A stretch of DNA of 64,000 nt, from positions 372,001 to 436,000 of the forward strand of contig JAWKNL010000001.1 in NCBI GenBank assembly GCA_041391725.1, in the 5' to 3' direction. How positions within the stretch are numbered: the first letter of the stretch is position 1; every line of letters begins with the position of its first letter. The stretch comes from JAGQVA01 sp041391725. Lineage in GTDB: Bacteria; Bacteroidota; Bacteroidia; J057. Below the pieces are notes generated by a model. The model saw only the letters and a program-made list of their open reading frames with translations. It was not told where the DNA came from and ran no database searches. Of the stretch, positions 26,221-35,900 are shown in pieces. A program made the translations under genes and the position numbers.

Positions 26221-26943
26221 ATGACTTTAGACCAGCAGGAATTCGATATCAGGCTCGAATGGGGGCTAAAAGGAGTGGAAGAACTTGCCCCGGTTTCTGA
26301 TGTTGTGGTGATTGTGGATATTCTTTCTTTTTCGACTTGCGTGGATATTGCAACCAGCAGAGGTGCCATTATTTACCCCTATCGCTGGAAAGATGAGTCT
26401 GCCATTGAATACGCACAGTCTTTAAACGCAGCACTTGCCAGCTTTCAGAGAAACGCTACCGATGAGTTTTCACTTTCGCCCACTTCACTTCAAAGGATTA
26501 CAGCAAAAACCACATTGGTTTTGCCATCACCCAATGGTTCAACACTGAGTCTGGCAACCGGAAGTACCCCTACCCTCTGCGGCAGCCTGAGAAATGCAAA
26601 ATCTGTGGCCCGGCTCGCACAGGAATATGGAAACAAAATCTCCATTATTGCGGCTGGTGAGCAGTGGCCGGACAAAACGCTGAGACCTTCTTTTGAGGAT
26701 TTAGTTGGCGCGGGCTCAATTATTTCGTATTTAGCAGGTAGCCTGTCGCCGGAAAGCAAAGCAGGATTAGCGGTATTCAGAGAATCAGTACCGACGATAT
26801 TGTCTGATATTCAAAAATGCAGTTCAGGTAAAGAGCTGATAGAGAGAGGGTTTGAGCACGACATTTTTCTGGCTTGCGAACTCAATTCAAGCCAGAATGT
26901 GCCCGTTTTGACTGATGGGCGTTTTGTAAGCCATCCATTCTGA
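26221..26943 (+). CDS. 2-phosphosulfolactate phosphatase family protein (ComB-like)
   Basis: A ComB-family phosphatase; the characterised member acts on 2-phospho-3-sulfolactate in coenzyme M synthesis, but bacterial homologues are widespread and their substrate is often unknown. I prefer ATG 26221 (MTLDQQEFDIRLEWG) to the earlier 26194. Landmarks are VVVIVDILSFSTCVDIA, TTLVLPSPNGSTLS, ISIIAAGEQWPD and LRPSFEDLVGAGSIISYL, ending VPVLTDGRFVSHPF. Its 240 residues match the usual length. It stands alone between the exporter operon and the interrupted dehydrogenase; a similar 3' end lies at 23133-23181. Confidence 0.85.
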   Translation: MTLDQQEFDIRLEWGLKGVEELAPVSDVVVIVDILSFSTCVDIATSRGAIIYPYRWKDESAIEYAQSLNAALASFQRNATDEFSLSPTSLQRITAKTTLVLPSPNGSTLSLATGSTPTLCGSLRNAKSVARLAQEYGNKISIIAAGEQWPDKTLRPSFEDLVGAGSIISYLAGSLSPESKAGLAVFRESVPTILSDIQKCSSGKELIERGFEHDIFLACELNSSQNVPVLTDGRFVSHPF

Positions 26944-27884
26944 ATACCTGCCTGTATTGAAAATTGAAGAAAAAACGGTATGCGTAAACACAACCGTTAT
27001 GTGTCATTAAATATAAAAACATGAAAGCAGCTATTTATACAAATTATGGCCAACCAAATGTTTTAAAGCTGGTAGATATCGAAAAACCTCAACCAAAAGA
27101 TAATGAAATTCTTGTCAAAATATATGCAACGACTGTGACTTCAGGTGATGTAAGGTTACGTAGTTCAAATTTTCCGCTTTTAGTCTGGCTGCCTGTCAGA
27201 TTGATATTTGGTTTATTTAAGCCAAAAAAAGAAATATTAGGGCACGAATTTTCGGGTATTGTAGAGGCTATTGGTAATAATGTTACCAAATATAAAGTTG
27301 GAGATGAAATCATAGCTACACCTACGATGCTAAAAACTGGCTCTTATGCTGAGTACATCTGTATTCCCCAAGATAGAAAAAAAGGCGTGCTTGCACTGAA
27401 ACCAAAGAATCTGAGTTTCAATGAAGCTGCTGCTTTGCCAGTCGGAGGAATGACTGCCTTATTTTTGCTCAATAAAGCTAAACTTCGCAAAGGGCAAGAT
27501 GTATTGATTTATGGTGCTTCGGGGAGCGTAGGTAGCTATGCTATTCAAATTGCCAAAGCTCAGGAAGCTTCGGTGGTGGCTGTGTGCAGTAGTTCGAATT
27601 TTGACATGGTAAAATCTCTTGGAGCGGACAGAGTCATTGACTACAGGAAAGAGGATTATTCATTACTCGATAATAGATTCGACATTATTTTTGATGCTAT
27701 AGGAAAGACCTCCAAAGCAAAAGGGAAAAAAGTATTGAAACAAGGCGGTAGTTTTATTTCAGTTACGTCCCTCACAAGTCCGACTCAGGAACACCTACGA
27801 AAATTAAATGAACTTGTGGAAAAAGAAAAAATCAAACCTTATATCGACAAATCCTTCAAACTCTCAGAAATTGTAGCTGCTCAT

Positions 27885-29073
27885 CAGACTACTAGACATC
27901 TTTGAAAAAAGGCGAAAAAAGCAAGAGTATTGTGTTTACCACAACAACGATACCTATGCCTTTTTCGCAACTACTCAAATTTAGTAAAATCTACCAAGAC
28001 TATGGTCTGGGTGCAGCAAAGAATTTTTACCTGTTGGTCTCGCTGATCAGTTTGGGCAAAACGGTCAACCTGTACAAACTCAAGGATCACGTCAGCAGCG
28101 TACTGGGCAAGACAGAGGCCGATGTGCAGAGCCACTACCAGCGGCTGATTCGGTTTTTTAAAGACTGGGGTAAGTCGGAGGAATTTCTGCACGACATCCT
28201 GCGCCACAATCTGGGGCTGCTGCGTCAGGGGGCATCAGACGCTGATCCTTGACGGCACGAGTTGGAAGTTTGGCAAGACCGAAATCCACTACCTCGTACT
28301 GGCTGTCCAGGTAGGCGGCGTAGCCATCCCCCTGTACTGGAAACAGCTCGGAAAGATCGTACCCTCCAGTCAGGAAGAACGAAAAGAGATGATGGACGAG
28401 GCCCTCGGTATCTTCGATCTGCGCGGGATGACCCTGCTCGCAGACCGGGAATACATCGGCAAAAAATGGTTTAAGTACCTCAGCGACAAAGGTCTACACT
28501 TTGTGATCCGGATGAAACGCGGCGACTACGAGCAGGATACCAATGCCCTCAGCGGGCGGGCTATCGGGCCATGTACCGCCGCTGCCAGCAAAAAGAAAGT
28601 CGTGAGCAAGCAGATCACCCTTAACCATACCCCCTATACCCTCGTCATGATGCCCAACCCCAAAGTCGGGGCCGACGAACCCGTCATGATCTTCCTCACT
28701 ACCCTTCGTAGTAGCCGATACCGCCGCCGCCGCTTACCAGCTCCGATGGAAGATCGAGTGCATGTTCAAGCACCTCAAGACCAGCGGCTATCACCTCGAA
28801 GACCTCAACCTCAAAGACGCGGGCAAAACCCGCCTCATGATCGCACCCGTAGCCACCGCCTACCTGCTCGCCCTCCGAGAAGGATGGCGAAGAAGAAAGA
28901 AAATACCGCTCAAAAATACGCCGACGGAACCCGTGTGAAGCCTGCTCCCTCTTCCGGACAGGACTCGCCTATCTCATCGAAAAATCCCAGCAACTACAAC
29001 GATTCCTTACCTATCTTGACTCCATCACGAAAACCCCCAAAACCACTCCTGATTAAAAATGTATAGTAGTATG
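27885..29073 (+). mobile_element. IS4-family-like insertion sequence, 1189 bp, 9-bp target duplication
   Basis: The ends are inverted repeats: left CAGACTACTAGACATCTTTGA (27885 on) and right, read inward from 29073, CATACTACTATACATTTTTAA, matching at 17 of 21 positions. Immediately outside both ends is GCTGCTCAT (27876-27884 and 29074-29082), a 9-bp target-site duplication inside the dehydrogenase reading frame. The single transposase gene has a YREK motif. Element size, duplication length and transposase all fit the IS4 family. Confidence 0.93.
27956..29056 (+). pseudogene. IS4-type DDE transposase, frameshifted
   Basis: The transposase of the element above. The first frame (start MPFSQLLKFSKIYQDYG) runs to 28252 with a helical DNA-binding part. 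After a shift near 28240 come the first catalytic Asp in LILDGTSWKFGK and the second in LLADREYIGKKWF. A second shift near 28715 leads to YQLRWKIECMFKHLK, which holds the Y-(2)-R-(3)-E-(6)-K signature with the catalytic Glu. A third shift near 28935 leads to LAYLIEKSQQLQRFLTYLD and the stop at 29054. The gene as written is inactive, though the inverted repeats are intact. Confidence 0.85.
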
Positions 29074-29185
29074 GCTGCTCATGAGTATGTTGATACCGGG
29101 CGAAAAAAAGGGAATGTGGTCATTGAAATAGTTGATTAAAACAGAGAACGAACTCTCTATAAAACCTGAAGGAACAACTTAAAAA

Positions 29186-29770
29186 ATGACACAACCTATA
29201 ATGAAAATTTATCTTACAGATCAGGAAAATAAGTTCAGACAACATCTTGACTTGTTAAAGTCCAAAAAAGTAATGGTTTACGACAAATCACGGCTGGAAG
29301 AGAAAACCACGGCTACTGATATCGACACGACCAAAAAAATTGACCAGCTAAACCTTGACTTTCTGTTTGGCTATAAAATTTTCCCCGACAAGATAATGTC
29401 CTTTAAAAACCAGTGGACAGAGGAGAACAGAAAAATGAAAGCCGGCGACACGATTGCACAACAAATTTACATTCCACCTGTAAAGACATTTTCGCAGAAG
29501 ATAATTTTTGGGGTAAGAATAAAAGAAATCATTAACAGACCGGACAAAAAAGGATTTAGTTACGAAACACTTGAAGGACACGTAGAAAAAGGTGTTTCTA
29601 CATTTACTGTTGAGCAAATTGATAACAAAATAGTATTTAAAATTCAAACTTATTCGGCACCTGGAAACATTTTGACTAAAATGGTTGGCCCCGTTTTTTC
29701 TATTCCTTACCAGGCCTTTTGCACCAGGGCAGCTTTAAAAAATGTGAAATGGCAATTGGAAAACCAATGA
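29186..29770 (+). CDS. DUF1990-like domain protein
   Basis: A 194-residue cytoplasmic protein. The C-terminal half resembles DUF1990 proteins (GVRIKEIINRPDKKGFSYETL, HVEKGVSTFTVE, then FKIQTYSAPGNILTKMVGP), a family of unknown function. The first 60 residues are less typical. ATG at 29186 follows an A-rich leader; a second ATG at 29201 is possible. It starts 46 bases after the restored end of the dehydrogenase gene, so before the IS insertion both may have been one transcript. Confidence 0.6.
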   Translation: MTQPIMKIYLTDQENKFRQHLDLLKSKKVMVYDKSRLEEKTTATDIDTTKKIDQLNLDFLFGYKIFPDKIMSFKNQWTEENRKMKAGDTIAQQIYIPPVKTFSQKIIFGVRIKEIINRPDKKGFSYETLEGHVEKGVSTFTVEQIDNKIVFKIQTYSAPGNILTKMVGPVFSIPYQAFCTRAALKNVKWQLENQ

Positions 29771-29907
29771 GAATAACCAATCAGGATACAATTATAATAA
29801 AGACCAATGCTCCGACAGATTTTTCATTTCATTCTCATAGCGAATTAGGAGCTTGACAAGAGATCTGTAAAAAGATAAAAGGATAATATTTATATAAGTT
29901 TCTCAGC

Positions 29908-30416
29908 ATGAAAACAACACCTTTTTCATTACTCTTAATCCTTATATGCCAAAATTTGTTCGGCCAATTTGAGATTTGCAACTCCTCTACAAACAAAGAC
30001 CTCTATGACGTCTGGTTTATTGACCAGAATACAGGCATCGCTGTAGGTGATTCCGGCACTATCGTCAGAAGTATCGACGGCGGAATAAACTGGACTTTGA
30101 TTATGAGCGATCATTCTGTCAGCTTCAGAAAGGTAAAGTTTTTTGATTCACAGAATGGAATTGCAATTGGCTTTCAGAATTTGAAGAAAAGCCTGAAATC
30201 AATCTCTTTCCCAACCCTGTAAAAGAATGGCTATACATTAATAATCAACATAATTATGAAATAGGAGAGATAGAAATCTACAATACCAGCGGGCAGAAAT
30301 TGCTATCCATAAGTCATTCTCAAAAAGTGGCTATATCCGCACTATCTCCCGGGATATATATGGTCAAAATTAAAACAAACAAAGGCGACCATTGGGAAAA
30401 AATCTTAAAAGAATAA
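29908..30416 (+). pseudogene. Truncated T9SS-exported repeat protein
   Basis: This holds the two ends of a secreted protein with the middle missing. The first frame (29908-30222) has a signal peptide (FSLLLILICQNLFGQ) and two Ycf48/BNR-like units (DVWFIDQNTGIAVGDSGTIVR and RKVKFFDSQNGIAIGF). After a frame change near 30180 the sequence goes straight into a T9SS sorting domain (INLFPNPVKEWLYINN ... LSPGIYMVKIKTNKGDHWEKILKE) ending at 30416. Several hundred residues of repeats would be expected in between, so an internal deletion is likely. Confidence 0.65.
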
Positions 30417-30506
30417 CTACAGCACATGAGACATAGTTTCAAGACAATAAAAACCAGTAACAAGCAATAATAAACTGAGTTATATGAGAAAAATATACAA
30501 ACCAAG

Positions 30507-31145
30507 ATGCAGGAACAAAGGAAAATATCTGAATGCTATGACAAAACCGCTGAAAACTATGCGGCAAAGTTTAGCAACGAACTTGAACACAAGCATCTGG
30601 ATCAGATTTTATTAAGAGCCTTTATTCAGGAAAATAAAGATAACGGCAAACTCATTGATCTGGGTTGTGGTCCGGGACAAACCACCGTGTTTTTATATGA
30701 AAATGGACTGCAAAATCTAATTGGTACAGACCTGTCTTCTGAAATGATAAGCGTCGCTACCAGATCAAATCCTCAATTGCATTTTGAGCAGGCCGATATG
30801 TTAAAACTGAAATATCAGGACGATAGCTTTGGCTCCGCAATTGCTTTTTATGCGATTGTGCATTTTGATTACGAACAGATCAAAACCGCCTTTCGGGAAG
30901 TACAGAGGGTGTTAATGAAAAATGGGCATTTTTTGTTTTCATTTCATGTCGGCACGGGCCTCATTCACTTCGATCATTTCCTTGAGCACGAAGTTGATAT
31001 AGACTTTGCTTTTTTTGAGGTCGAAAGGATAAAGGAAATTTTGCTGGACCTGGATTTTGAAATTAAAGATATCATCGAACGGCACCCCTATAGTACCGAA
31101 TACCCAAGCAAAAGGGCTTATTTCTGGGCGGAAAAATGTAGGTGA
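30507..31145 (+). CDS. Class I SAM-dependent methyltransferase
   Basis: A 212-residue methyltransferase of the UbiE/methyltransferase-11 type. Motif I is KLIDLGCGPGQTT (residues about 47-59), the acidic end of strand 2 is in IGTDLSSEMI, motif II-like FEQADMLKL and motif III VQRVLMKNGHFLFSFH. The C-terminal RAYFWAEK is usual for the family. The acceptor substrate is not evident. No operon partner is adjacent. Confidence 0.88.
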   Translation: MQEQRKISECYDKTAENYAAKFSNELEHKHLDQILLRAFIQENKDNGKLIDLGCGPGQTTVFLYENGLQNLIGTDLSSEMISVATRSNPQLHFEQADMLKLKYQDDSFGSAIAFYAIVHFDYEQIKTAFREVQRVLMKNGHFLFSFHVGTGLIHFDHFLEHEVDIDFAFFEVERIKEILLDLDFEIKDIIERHPYSTEYPSKRAYFWAEKCR

Positions 31146-31176
31146 ACAGGATTAATAAGTGCGCAAACCAAAAATA

Positions 31177-31440
31177 CTAGCTGAACAGGCAATTCATATC
31201 CAGGTCGTGTTGAACAAGGCTGCCGGAATATTCATTTTTTTTCATCCCGAAAGTGGTAATCATTGTCAGCCAAACTGCTTTGGTGGTCCCAGTTTCCTGT
31301 TTGAAAATTCCAATTTTATTGCGCAACTGCCCGGCATACGCCTTGGTAATAAGAAAAGGTTCTCCACTGAATTTTATCTCACACAAGTTGATCACGCGGT
31401 CTTTCAGACAAAATATCACACATTTTCCGTCTATAAGTGG
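31177..31440 (-). pseudogene. C-terminal fragment of an AAA ATPase with DUF234-type nuclease-like domain
   Basis: The minus-strand frame reads DRVINLCEIKFSGEPFLITK, YAGQLRNKIGIFKQETGT and KAVWLTMITTFGMKKNEYSG, ending NCLFS-stop at 31177. This is the C-terminal PD-(D/E)xK-like domain of the AAA ATPases (DUF234 group) widespread in Bacteroidota, with the E-x-K of LCEIKF. Only this piece is present and no ATPase domain is found. The upstream boundary is uncertain because the frame runs into a hairpin region. Confidence 0.55.
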
Positions 31441-31452
31441 GTTTAAATATAG

Positions 31453-31491
31453 ACTTATAGACAAAAAATCAGGCAATTTTTGTCTATAAGT
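31453..31491. terminator. Strong AT-rich hairpin (ACTTATAGACAAAAA)
   Basis: ACTTATAGACAAAAA (31453-31467) pairs with TTTTTGTCTATAAGT (31477-31491): a perfect 15-bp stem with a 9-base loop. A third half-copy (GTCTATAAGTGGG) lies at about 31428-31440. It sits just beyond the end of the minus-strand DUF1501 gene and could act as its terminator, or be a site for a mobile element. Confidence 0.55.
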
Positions 31492-31512
31492 GCCCGATTT
31501 CATTCCATTACC

Positions 31513-32977
31513 TTAGCTCAGCACTTCCCGCACGACTTTCCCGTGCACATCCGTCAGCCGGTACCTTCGGCCCTGATGTTTGAATGTCAGTTGCTCATGG
31601 TCTATTCCCAGCAGATACAACAACGTCGCCTGAAAGTCGTGAACATGCACAGGGTCCTTCGCGATATTGTATCCAAACTCGTCAGTCTCTCCCAGTGAAA
31701 AGCCTTTCTTTACTCCTCCTCCTGCCATCCAAAGCGTAAAACAACGCGGATGATGGTCGCGTCCGTAATCTGTCTTCGTAAGTTTTCCCTGCGAATAGTT
31801 GGTTCGCCCAAATTCTCCTCCCCAGATAACCAGGGTATCGTCGAGCAGACCACGCTGCTTCAGATCGGTAACCAGTGCAGCAGAAGCCTGATCGGTCTGC
31901 CGGGCCTCCGATCTTATCCCGGCGGGCAATCCGCCGTGATGATCCCAGTCCTGATGATATAGCTGAACAAATTTTACCCCCCGCTCCGCCAGCCGGCGGG
32001 CCAGCAGGCAGTTAGCCGCAAATGTTCCGGGAATCCTCGCGTCCGCTCCGTACAGATCAAATACGCTTTCGGGCTCGCCCGAAAGATCCATGACTTCGGG
32101 CACAGAAGTCTGCATCCTGAAGGCCATTTCGTACTGGTTTATGCGGTTGCTCAGTTCGGGATCGCCCTGTTTCGCCATTTCCATCTCGTGCAACTGCCGC
32201 AGATAATCGAGCATTTCCCTGCGGTCTGACTTGTCAAACCCCTCCGGATTGTTGAGATAAAGTACCGGGTCGCCCCCCGGGCGAAACTGTACCCCCTGGT
32301 GCCGCGATGGCAAAAATCCATTCCCCCACAGACGTGCATACAGGGGGCTGCCCTCCTTTGTTGCTGGTCCCTCAATACAATGGCTTGCGGGCGATTTTTC
32401 GACATCGAGAGCCGAGCCCGTAACTCAGCCACGAGCCTATGCTTGGCCGTCCGTCGATCTGTGAGCCGTCTGGAAAAAAGTGATGTCGGTCGTGGTTCTG
32501 GTGCTTCGGTGTACATCTCAGTTGATAAAACAAATTCATTCAACGTACCGCGAAGTATGGGGCGGAGTTCGCTCATCCATGCGCCCGACTGCCCGTACTG
32601 CTGAAAGGCAAACTGCGCCCTGCCAACGGCAGGGAAGTCTGGCCCGAACTCATGCCCGTCAGCCGCTGCCCCTGTCGCACCGAATCGGGAAGCTGCTGGC
32701 CGTTCATCTTCTGGAGCAGGGGTTTGGGGTCAAACAATTCCAACTGCGAAGGGCCTCCGCTCTGAAACAGATAAATCACCCTTTTGGCGCGGGGAGGAAA
32801 ATGTGGGGAAGGCAAAATACCGCCACCGGCAGCAGCAGGTATTATCGGGTTTTGATCTTTGCCCAGTAGCGTTCCTGCCCCAAGCAGCGAACTGAGTGCC
32901 AGTGCTCCCAGCCCCAGGCTGGTACGGGTCAGGAAGTCTCTCCGGCTGTAAGAATGGTCAAAATGATTGCAGGCCAT
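31513..32977 (-). pseudogene. DUF1501 family protein (Tat-exported), frameshifted
   Basis: DUF1501 proteins have an alkaline-phosphatase/sulfatase-like fold and typically accompany cytochrome/DUF1549/DUF1553 proteins, as here. The start at 32977 gives a twin-arginine signal (SRRDFLTRTSLGLGALAL). RVIYLFQSGGPSQLELFDPK follows. The frame is lost near 32640, and the middle (GAWMSELRP ... ) and end are in other frames: FDLYGADARIPGTFAANCL, ERGVKFVQLYHQDWDHHGG, DDTLVIWGGEFGRT and GYNIAKDPVHVHDFQATLL, ending at 31513. At least two indels are needed. The upstream 1081-residue gene ends 12 bases before it, so both form an operon. Confidence 0.85.
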
Positions 32978-32989
32978 AAGGGGTTTTAA

Positions 32990-35900
32990 TTAGCGTTTCA
33001 TCTGAGCGGCGTCAAAGTTCATCACAGTTGTGGCAACGACTGTCAGGGCAGCCAGTGCGGGTTGATCGGAGAGAGAGTCGGCAGGAAATTCACCTGCGGT
33101 GAGTATTCCGGTAACTTTCCCGGGGTTGTTGCGGTATTTATGCAGATTTTTTTCATACATATCCTTTAGCAGATCCAGTTCCTCCGGCTTGGGTTTGCGC
33201 GAGGTAAGGCTCCGGAAAATAAAGGAAATGGATTCTTCCGGCTCCGCCTTTCCGGCCAGAGACCGGGAGGCGAGTACACGCGCTGCTTCCAGAAACTGGG
33301 GATCGTTCATCAGCAAAAGTGCCTGGAGTGGAGTGGTGGTTTTTTGCCTTCGCACCACGCAGTAAGCCCGGGTAGGCGCGTCAAAGGTATTGGCCAGCGG
33401 GGGTGTGATGGTGCGCTTCCAGAATGTGTAGAGGCTTCTGCGGTAGAGATCTTCGCCGTGGCTCTGCACATAACCGCCGCCCATGCGGTTAAAGTCCCAC
33501 AGCCCTTCGGGCTGGTAGGGTTTGACCGGCGGCCCGCCGGTTTTGGACACCAGCAATCCGCTGGCGGCAAGGGCCTGATCGCGCATCATCTCAGCCGTAA
33601 GGCGCAAACGGGGCCCGCGGGCCAGCAGGACGTTGTCCGGGTCGTTTTCATCGAGCCATTCCGTCCCCTGGGAAGCCTGGCGGTAAGTGGCAGACATCAC
33701 AATTTTTTTGTGAAGGGCTTTCAGGTTCCAGCCTGAGGCCGCAAAGTCAACGGCCAGCCAGTCGAGTAGTTCGGGGTGTGAAGGTAACTTTCCCTGGCTG
33801 CCAAAGTCTTCGGCAGTAGCGACAATGCCTCTGCCAAAAAACCACTGCCAGTAGCGGTTGACTGCCACCCGGGCGGGAAGTGGATTGCGCGGATCTGCGA
33901 GCCAGCGGGCAAGCCCCAGACGATCCGGTCTCAATTCCGCCCCCAATGGATATACAGCCAAAGGCGTAGCCGCAAATACAGAATCTGCCGGTGCATCGTA
34001 AGCGCCGCGTTTGAGCAGGAAAGTCTGCCGTGGGTTGTGCATTTCATCCATGACCATCACTTCCTGCATGCTTTCGATGGCCTCCACTTCCCGGCGCCGC
34101 AGGCGGGTAAGAGAATCTGTGGCAGCGGAAACCTGTGGATCGTAATTTTTCAGATAATATTCGTACAAGAGGGAGCGGTTTTCGGGAGTTAATTGGGTGA
34201 ATGTTTGCGCCCTGCCACTCACCAACGCCGCTATTTCCACTGCACTGAGTGCGCGCCCGGCAACTACTATTTCATCCACCTGCCCTCCGGCAAAACCTCT
34301 GCTGCGCCATCGGGCGCCAACCTTGAGGTAGGTATCGATATAACCGCCGCCGGGTGTTGTGGGGTGAAAAACCATATCTTTTACCAGGTGGTCTCTCACC
34401 GTTTCCATTTCTGCTTTTTTCCCGTCGATATAGAGATTTACACCCTCAGCACGGGAAGAACCGTCGTAGGTCAGCATCAAATGAATCCACTGGTTGCGGG
34501 GAAAATCTGAAACTGAAAGCTGGTGAATCGCATTCCAGGGGAAATCATGGGCCAGCCGAACGTCCAGCCTGCCGTTTTCCACCGATACCTGATACCCTTT
34601 AAAGGTGTATAATGCTGCGCCTTTATTGGCGTGAAAAATTACGCCTTCCTTCATTTCATCCGGAATATTCACCCACATCCCCACTGAAAATGGCTCTGAT
34701 CGGCTGAATCTGCCCACACCGGGAAAGGAAAGCGCATTGTCTCCATTCAGCTTTAATCCTTTGCCTGTTTTGCCGGGAGCAGGTTCGGCCCGCTCTTCCG
34801 CCAGCCGGTCGGTAACCGGATCGGTGATTTTGCCGGGTTTTAAGGCATTGATTCTGTTGGGAATACGGTCATTGGATACATTTTCCAGCGGATACCAGGC
34901 CAGCAGACCGGTCGGTTGAGGGGAAATGGAAACCGGCTGGTTGTGGGCAAACCACTCGTCAAAAGGCTTTTCTCTGCTGATATTTTTCAGATCATTTTCC
35001 TGAGAAGCAATTTCCCTGCGGAGAAAATCGATTTGCGCTTCTTTTTCCTCATCGCTGAGCAACATGACGGGGCCGGGCATATCGGAAGTGTTCCAGGTAA
35101 TCTGGCCAGCTTCGGCTACCTGGTTGAAGAAAGCAAAAAGGCTGTAAAAGTCTTTCTGGGAAATGGGATCGTATTTGTGGTCGTGGCACCGGGCGCACTG
35201 CATGGTAAGTCCGAGAAAAGCTGTGCTGAAAGTCTGCGTGCGGTCAGCCACATATTCTACCCTGAATTCTTCCTGAACAATTCCGCCTTCTGCATTTTGG
35301 GCGTGGTTGCGGTTGAATCCGGTGGCAAGCACCTGTTGCGGAGATGCATCGGGCATAAGATCGCCGGCGAGTTGCCATGCGACAAACTGATCGTAAGGCA
35401 TATTGGCATTGAGCGCACCGGTAACCCAGTCGCGCCACGGCCAGTGGGGGCGGTAGTAATCGGCCTGATAACCATGAGTATCGGCATACCGCGCGAGGTC
35501 AAGCCATTCGGAGGCCATGTTTTCGCCGTAATGGGGCGAAGCCAGCAGACGATCCACGACCTTTTCGTAGGCATCGGGCGTTTCATCGGCCAGGAAAGCA
35601 TCCATTTCCGCTGCGGAAGGGGGAAGGCCGGTGAGGTCAAACGAAACTCTGCGAAGTAACGTCTCCTTATCTGCTTCGGGAGCGGGTTGAATAGCTGCCT
35701 TTTCGAGGCGGGAAAGCACAAAAAAATCAATTTCGTTTCGGGGCCAGCGACGATTTTTAACAGGAGGAACCGGATGTTTTTCGGGAGGAATAAAGGCCCA
35801 GTGGTCTTTCCATTTTGCTCCCTGTCTGATCCATTTGGCGATAGTGGCGATTTCTTCGGGGGAAATGGTAAGATTCGATTCGGGCGGCGGCATCTGGTAT

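Larger units (their letters stand above)
27021..29139 (+). pseudogene. Zinc-independent MDR-family NAD(P)-dependent dehydrogenase/quinone reductase, interrupted by an IS element
   Basis: A medium-chain dehydrogenase/reductase of the quinone oxidoreductase type. The N-terminal part (to 27884) has EILVKIYATTVTSGDVRLR, the EILGHEFSGIVEAIG strand, ALPVGGMTALFLL and the nucleotide-binding motif DVLIYGASGSVGSYA. The coding sequence stops being native after IVAAH at 27884. The native end resumes after the insertion at 29083 as EYVDTGRKKGNVVIEIVD and TAA 29137-29139. Removing the element and one target copy restores a 306-residue protein of normal length. The shortened product (27021-27905, ending QTTRHL) lacks the last helix. 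Confidence 0.88.
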
